Program-made: the position numbers and the translations under genes
Shown: positions 58,009 through 64,000 of the stretch, piece by piece
Layout of the letters: every line of letters begins with the position of its first letter
Numbering within the stretch: position 1 is the stretch's first letter
The notes under the pieces: model-generated
Databases searched by the model: none
What the model saw: the letters and a program-made list of their open reading frames with translations, nothing else
Told to the model about the DNA's origin: nothing
Source of the DNA: Aphrocallistes beatrix
Lineage: Eukaryota > Porifera > Hexactinellida > Sceptrulophora > Aphrocallistidae
Assembly: GCA_963281255.1 (NCBI GenBank)
Contig: OY725493.1
Span: 1,983,550 to 2,047,549, forward strand
Direction of reading: 5' to 3'
DNA: 64,000 nucleotides

Positions 58009-61000
58009 ATGATTTCCCATTCATTTTGTTTTGCCATTATTTTATTCTGCTCATTCAGCATATTCCGTTCCGATTGCCTCTCAACAACTTACAGATATGA
58101 GAGTGTGTTGCATCCTAATTCCTATACTCTTTACTGGAATCCGCCCACTGACGATGGAGAAATTTGCTTTGCTGTGACTGTGAGGACTACTGGGTGGGTA
58201 GGGTTTGGATTCTCACCGAATGGGGGAATGATCAATTCAGATGTCGTGATGGGTTGGGTGAAAGATGGACAGACTTTCTTTGAGGATAGGTTTGCTTCTG
58301 AGAGAGCTCTTCCTTCAGTTGACGCCGTACAGAACTACCGGCTGATTTCGGGAGTCGAGCAGAACGGAAATACTAGTTTTGAATTTTGCAGGTTTGTCTT
58401 TGTTAGGATTTTAACTTTTTAAGTTGTTGGTTCGAATGAGTTATGTTCACGCCGATATAGTCCATAGCTGTGCACAGTCGCATGATAATGATGTAATTTC
58501 TCAATTTAAACATTACGCGTTTATGCAGTTTATAATACGTACCCATTAGGGTACAACTATAGTAATGCACACCTTAAGGATTTCTTTAAGTTGGCGTAAA
58601 ATGGTTGTTGTATTATTATAGAACTCGCTGAATGATGAAGATAGAACCAAAGATCACCAAAATCGGGCAAAAATTGAAAATGAGAATGAAGCAAATTAAG
58701 CACCAATTACTATGTTATGTAGGTTCGATGTTATCTGCATACTATACTCACATGCTTTGCTTCTCTTTGTAGTGATGATGCAACCTGATACGTATCTTTG
58801 GTTTTTATTTTGAATCAATTATACAACATTGCATGCAATCATTCTGAATAATTATAGTAGCATCGCTGTTTTCTTCAAGGTAGATACTTGTAGTAAGTAG
58901 TTATTAATTAATTACGGTTTGCTAACCAGCAAACTCGGCTACTTAATATAAACACCCCAACAACCTGGGCTGCTATCAGACTCTCAGTGCCCCTTCACCA
59001 AAATAAATTTAAAAAAAAAAAAAATGAAATAAAAATAAAATAAAATAAAATAAAAATCACCAAATGTCCCACAGCTATAACTTCTTTTAACAGTGCCAGA
59101 TCATCTTGTTAATGCTGAATTCATGCTCAGCACTAAATTTCCTGCAATTTGATATAGTATATATTGACCATATTTGGAAACATTTTTGTTTGACCGTACC
59201 TAGCAACGGCCAGGAATTTTTTCACATTCCTGACCGTTGCTAGGAAAAGGCAACCAAAATATTCTCCAAATATGGTCAATATATACTATATCAAATTGCA
59301 GGAAATTTAGTGCTGAGCATGAATTCAGCATTAACAAGATGATCTGGCACTGTTAAAAGAAGTTATAGCTGTGGGACATTTGGTGATTTTTATTTTATTT
59401 TATTTTTATTTCATTTTTTTTTTTTTTAAAATTTATTTTGGTGAAGGGGCACTGAGAGTCTGATAGCAGCCCAGGTTGCTGGGGTGTTTATATTAAGTAG
59501 CCGAGTTTGCTGGTTAGCAAACCGTAATTAATTAATAACTACTTACTACAAGTATCTACCTTGAAGAAAACAGCGATGCTACTATAATTATTCAGAATGA
59601 TTGCATGCAATGTTGTATAATTGATTCAATATAAAAACCAAAGATACGTATCAGGTTGCATCATCACTACAAAGAGAAGCAAAACATGTGAGTCTAGTAT
59701 GCAGATAACATCGAACCTACATAACATAGTAATTGGTGCTTAATTTGCTTCATTCTCATTTTCAACATTTTCCCATAGAGTTTGGCTTAATTAAAACGGA
59801 AAAATCAATGTAACTTTGTCAATTTTTGCCCGATTTTGGTGATCTTTGGTTCTATCTTCATCATTCAGCGAGTTCTATTAATAATACAACAACCATTTTA
59901 CGCCAACTTAAAGAAATTCTTAAGGTGTGCATTACTATAGTTGTACCCATTAAGGTAAGAACAAAAATTTGATAATGGGAAAGGAAAAGTGTATTTCGCA
60001 AATGGTGTGATGTCACAAAATATAGTATGCGTGATAGCTAACGACAGGCTAAGAGTTTTGTATTTGATTACTATTGGTTCGATATCAATCAAGCATACTG
60101 ATGAATAATCTAAGGTGACAACACTTTTGTTACACCCTGTATATATACTTATGTATCTGCCAGTCAATATAGTTTTATAGGAACTTCGTTCCTTTGGTTA
60201 ATTCGGACTTGATGCTTACAAGCCATGGAGGAAGCATACTCCTTGACTATTACTGTTTGATTCTCTCTAGGAAACTGAGAACTTGCGATGACAGAGATCG
60301 CGACTTGCCAGTCGGTACGATACGGGTAATCTACAGTTGGAATCCTGAAGATCCTGCCGACACTCCCCTCCAGCATACAACCAGAGGTTCGAAGAATCTC
60401 AACTTGTTGAGTGAACCAATTTTCACTCCCACGCTTCCAGCAGACACTCAAACCTACTCTTTCACACAGGACAATGTTACTATTCCTAGTGCAGAGACAA
60501 CCTACTACTGCCGGACCTTTTCTTTTCAGCAACCACCTTCTAAGAGACACGTCATCCGAATAGGGGTAACTATGTAATAAAATTCCATAGGAAATGGCTT
60601 GCAAATGTGTCGGAGTCCATAAGGACACGCAGCCATTATCGCACTCTCGATCAACTTCTTGCTCTGAGTTCTATAATTCCCTATAATGCATTGGGAGTTT
60701 AATGCGAACTTCACCGCAAGCAAGTGGATCACGTATGTACATGACATACTTGTATATTCGAGATCTTTTAAGATTTAATTATCCAATGTGTTTCAGATCG
60801 ACCTCACTCCTGCTTCCTCAGAGTATGTCCACCATATGCTGCTGTACGCTTGTGATGATCAACTATCGACAAATTCAGGCCCTTGCTCAGGCGATACGTC
60901 CCCGTTCCAAACTGTCCGATGCAGATCACTTATTGTCGCTGCTTGGGCGGTGGGAGGAGTGGACTTCGAGTTTCCTTCAGAAGCGGGACTACCGATTGGG

Positions 61001-62568
61001 CCTGGAGAGAGTTTCAGGACGATATTGCTGGAGATGCATTACAACAACCCTGCTGGAGTGTCTGGCGTAGTGGATAGCAGTGGGTTTACCTTCTACTACA
61101 CGGCTGAAACGAGAACATACGACGCTGCCATAGTTTTTGTAGGACATTTCGTTTCTCCATTAATGACAATCCCTCCTTACGCCGATAGCTACGTGATACA
61201 GGGCTATTGTCCCTCAGAATGCACCAGAGATCTCGGCACTGATATCCAAGTATTTGCATCTATTCTTCACTCGCATTTAGCTGGAAGCGCTATGTGGACA
61301 CAGCTGATCAGAGATGGACAAGAAATAGGAACAGTTGATAGAAATCTCAATTATGACTTCGATTTTCAAGTAAGAATGTGTGTGTGATTTATCTGCAAGA
61401 TGTACTGGGGGGGTATCATAGTTATTCAATAAACTTCTTAAAATAAGTAGAATCTTAGTTTTAGTTCTTTACTCGATATTTAATTGTTCATCTTATTCTA
61501 GCGATTCGAAAAAAAATTTCAGTGCACACCTATGCCATAAAGAGATCTTACATGCGGAATTTCGTAAAAAATCGGACTATCAGATTTCGCAATAGCCAGC
61601 GTACGACTTGTAATAACTACTTGTATTTAAGGAAAACTTTATTTTACCTCAGTTTAAGAAATTTAAGTGAATAACACCCCTGATTAGTAAATTACGTTAA
61701 TTAAATCATAGAGATACCCTTATGGTGATATCATTATCTACATTATTATTCCATTTTGTTCGAAAAATGCTTATTAATCATGGATGATGACGTTATTGTC
61801 ACGCCCGCAGGGCAACTCTGCTAGCTGAACACGTTTTAAACATTTTTAAACAGGTTTTTTTCGTAAAATATGGACACTTCTGCTAGAGAGAGGTTATGAT
61901 ATGAAGAGAATGTTGCCATTATACATTAATCTTTATTATGTTCTTCATAATAGGATACGATCTACTTCAACCCTCCAATCACGGTAAAACCTGGAGATGA
62001 GATTATCGTAAACTGTCAATACAAGACGACAGAAAGAGAGGATTATACGTTTGGGGGAGAGTCGACGCAAGAGGAAATGTGTCTTCACTTCTTATTTTAC
62101 TATCCTCGAGTCAACTTAACACATTGTCTGAGTGGCTATGACTTAACATCTGCTTATGCCACGGCAGCTAATGACCTCGTTTGCGATGGTGTCATTCCTT
62201 CTGGGAATACTCTTTATAACGCCTCGCTTGTAAACTGGGGGGATAAAGTACTCCGTACACTTGAAGTTTCTCCCTTGACTAGACCCAACACTATTTACGT
62301 AGCTTGTACCGGAACTAGTGCCTTCCAAACCCGCTTGCCAATCCCTGGTATTGACTACATGATTCAGTCCAACAGATGGGATGAATGCAACAATTACAAT
62401 GGAACTTACTACATCGGGCAAAATCAGGATTATTACAGATGTGGTCAAGAGCCATTTGTTCCTACCATATCCTTCACTGCTCCAAATAGCTCAGGAGTGT
62501 TGCCCTCTCTTGTCACCAGTGTACTCCTGCTGACCCTTCTAGTTCAGGCTCTCAGCGCCTGTTCTTAA
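58009..62568 (+). CDS. MOXD1: MOXD1/dopamine beta-hydroxylase-like copper monooxygenase
   Basis: Ascorbate-dependent copper type II monooxygenase of the secretory pathway; substrate of MOXD1 unknown. Four exons: 58009-58391, 60271-60565, 60797-61369, 61954-62568; the frame is kept, 621 residues (human MOXD1 613). Signal peptide (~1-24); DOMON domain (about 25-150, GWVGFGFSPNGGM); then the two copper domains, with YVHHMLLYAC (first copper site), LEMHYNNP, ILHSHLAG (second site, His-x-His) and EEMCLHFLFYYPR, whose Met is the expected second-site ligand. The last ~25 residues are hydrophobic, ending SACS, which suggests a membrane or GPI anchor. Start: AAG directly before the ATG, a TAG 10 nt before. 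Intron 1 holds a giant palindrome. Confidence 0.93.
58550..59947. mobile_element. 1.4-kb near-perfect palindrome (foldback element) in MOXD1 intron 1
   Basis: Arms of about 650-700 bp run from GGTACAACTATAGTAATGCA (58550) to its reverse complement ending at 59947 and meet near 59215. Even the centre is an inverted pair (CCTAGCAACGG...CCGTTGCTAGG). Arms differ at few positions. The right arm has ~54 extra bases at about 59766-59820, and both carry A/T runs (AAATAAAATAAAA) that mirror each other. CATTAG/CATTAA flank the ends, a possible 5-6 bp duplication. No coding capacity. Confidence 0.88.
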
Positions 62569-62941
62569 CTATCATTGCAGGTTTCTGTATATTTCTAGGA
62601 TTATCAGTGCTTTAAGCCTAAATAGACTGTCCAGTATTCTGGTGAGAACTCAGATACTTCTTAGATGGCTACTGTCAGATGTAGCGTAGTTATATGTGTG
62701 TCTAGCTAGATATAGGTTTGCATGGATATATCTTTTTATTAAAATACATAGTCCATGAAAATATATTTGTCAATAATATTATTATTTTTAGAAATTCATC
62801 TCGAATGTAAATTTAATAGTACATGTATAAATACTACTCAAGTGACCGTAAAAAATTCGCTGCATAGTTTAGGTGATTAACAAATATGTAAAATGCTATA
62901 AAGAAAAGGTATCTTATTTTAGCATTAAGCCAGAAAATATT
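62569..62941. other. spacer between convergent MOXD1-like and GnT-IV genes
   Basis: 373 bp of AT-rich sequence shared by the two 3' ends. The last ~25 bases (from TATTTTAGCATTAAGCC) begin the block duplicated from 41811. Confidence 0.5.
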
Positions 62942-64000
62942 CTAGAGTAAACACTCTAAATGTGAAATGAGCAACCAGGGGGCTTGAGGCTGGCTGGCTG
63001 AGATCCTTAGAGCAGTCACTAAAACAGAGGATGAACGAGAACAATTAGCTTCTCCGTCTCTAAAATCACACCAGTGTTCGAACTGGTCTGTTCCTTCGAT
63101 CTTGTACTGGATCATCCCATGTTCCATCTTGTCCCCAGGGTGCTTCTCGTTACCTGATCGTACAAGAAGACCCTTCAATTTTTGTGGCCTGTTAAACTCG
63201 ATAATGATATCATCACCTTCATGGATTGCATTGGACCAGAATATATCTGATCCTTCATATATCTTGTTCGCAGTGTACTGATAATGTATCGAGAAGTTGG
63301 AAACAACTTTAGCGGGAGGATTGGAGTAGCCAGGAGGTTTAAAAGGATCGTCTGGCTCTTCCTTAAAGAGAGGATCTTTGAGGTTTTGTATTTTTCCATT
63401 CAAACTGGATACAGTTCCCATGTGTTGGAAGAGGGATGGAGAATAGCGGGTGTATACTTTTTCAAGATTAGAGTTACATTGTTCTGTAGACAAGGATGAA
63501 TAACACACGAGTCCCCTCCCATAATCCTCCATAAGCCAGTCGCATGGTTGATTATTATAGTAGAGGAGCAGGTACTGCGAGAATGCGATCAAATCATTAC
63601 AACGCATTAATTTACCTATGAATCCTAGGCTTGAGAAATGTATCAAGAACCAATTATCACCTTTCACACTCTCCACATGCTTATCGATGAGGTATGCATA
63701 TCCATCTGAAGCTATGACGTCATCTTCTAATTGGAGATAATAATCGCCTTTGGTAGCAGCATAAGCCATCAAGAAGGCAAAGTCTAACGTCTGTTTAGAT
63801 CGCCATTTGAGCCGATCCACCGGATCTCCAAGGGTTTGCGGGAGATCTTCGAGGGAAGGATAGAGAGTGGCGTGTGGACAGAGAATCTCTATCATTCCTG
63901 CACGAATGAACTGGTCGAAACTAGTTCTGATCATTTCCAAGACTTCTCCACATCGATACGATTCTATATCAGCTACGTAGATGATGATCAGGATGTTGAG
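62942..64000 (-). CDS. MGAT4: GnT-IV (GT54), copy B, 5' part beyond the window
   Basis: The frame stays open to the window edge; 353 codons including the stop are visible, matching residues 159-510 of copy A without an indel. It keeps the metal site QLEDDV, the WFLIHFSSLGFIGKLMR block and the lectin-like end, so it should be an active enzyme. I count 19 base differences from copy A over 1059 bp in 13 codons; 12 of these change the amino acid. Changes include Val/Leu and Asn/Thr near 222-229, Phe/Ile 263, Asp/Gly 272, Asn/Glu in WLM(N/E)DYG, and Asp/Lys and Asn/Gln in one short loop. Confidence 0.92.
   Translation of the reverse strand, partial: LNILIIIYVADIESYRCGEVLEMIRTSFDQFIRAGMIEILCPHATLYPSLEDLPQTLGDPVDRLKWRSKQTLDFAFLMAYAATKGDYYLQLEDDVIASDGYAYLIDKHVESVKGDNWFLIHFSSLGFIGKLMRCNDLIAFSQYLLLYYNNQPCDWLMEDYGRGLVCYSSLSTEQCNSNLEKVYTRYSPSLFQHMGTVSSLNGKIQNLKDPLFKEEPDDPFKPPGYSNPPAKVVSNFSIHYQYTANKIYEGSDIFWSNAIHEGDDIIIEFNRPQKLKGLLVRSGNEKHPGDKMEHGMIQYKIEGTDQFEHWCDFRDGEANCSRSSSVLVTALRISASQPQAPWLLISHLECLL

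Noticed and set aside
58392-60270. Reading the palindrome arms in MOXD1 intron 1 as an additional duplicated exon
   Set aside because: No open frame with monooxygenase similarity occurs in either arm, and exons 1 and 2 join directly in frame.
1-64000. tRNA, rRNA or other structured RNA genes
   Set aside because: Scanning for TTCGA-type T-loop signals gave only isolated hits without acceptor-stem pairing.

Overview
This is nuclear DNA of an invertebrate animal. Its genes have spliced introns with GT-AG boundaries and animal-specific products: ASAP ArfGAP, SARAF, ASPP, a class II DYRK, MOXD1, GnT-IV, a mitochondrial-type P450 and an ABCC transporter. I cannot name the phylum. Coding DNA is clearly richer in GC than the AT-rich, repeat-filled spacers. 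Many genes are intronless. Nearly every recognisable gene has a YAG splice-acceptor-like triplet 0-10 nt before its ATG, which suggests spliced-leader trans-splicing with very short 5' leaders.

Layout. 0-7 kb: a possible small membrane protein, then a seven-exon ASAP-type ArfGAP (+). 7-14 kb: a repeat arm, a foldback element, a PHF14-like PHD protein (+), SARAF (+), and pogo-like and hAT-like MITEs. 14.1-18.5 kb: an ABCC (MRP4-like) transporter (-) whose coding sequence is split by a 527-bp hAT-like MITE with a perfect 8-bp target duplication. 19.3-26.5 kb: an ankyrin protein with a predicted myristoylation site, a mitochondrial-clan P450 and an ASPP-family protein (all +). 28.9-36.2 kb: a two-exon C11orf54-type ester hydrolase (-) whose 6.35-kb intron holds a complete DYRK2-like kinase gene on the other strand, plus several MITEs. 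36.4-40.9 kb: a tandem array of five half-copies of a long-inverted-repeat element, then two more foldback elements.

41.8-43.4 kb: a GnT-IV (MGAT4-like) gene (-). A 98% identical second copy runs off the right edge (62.9-64.0 kb, -), and the two differ almost only at amino-acid-changing positions. 45.9-50.1 kb: a decayed Ty3/gypsy-type retroelement (-) without recognisable LTRs. 50.1-57.4 kb: repeat-rich DNA with a 140-bp tandem repeat, an ATAATTAT satellite, a broken sulfotransferase gene (-) with a 239-bp identical inverted copy of one exon, a Tc1/mariner transposase relic, and a P-element-like transposon nested in a long-inverted-repeat element. 58.0-62.6 kb: a four-exon MOXD1/DBH-like copper monooxygenase (+) with a 1.4-kb near-perfect palindrome in intron 1.

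The genes are an ordinary mix of unrelated functions with no operon or pathway cluster. The unusual biology lies in the mobile DNA: many non-autonomous inverted-repeat elements with intact target duplications, insertions into genes, and inverted duplications.
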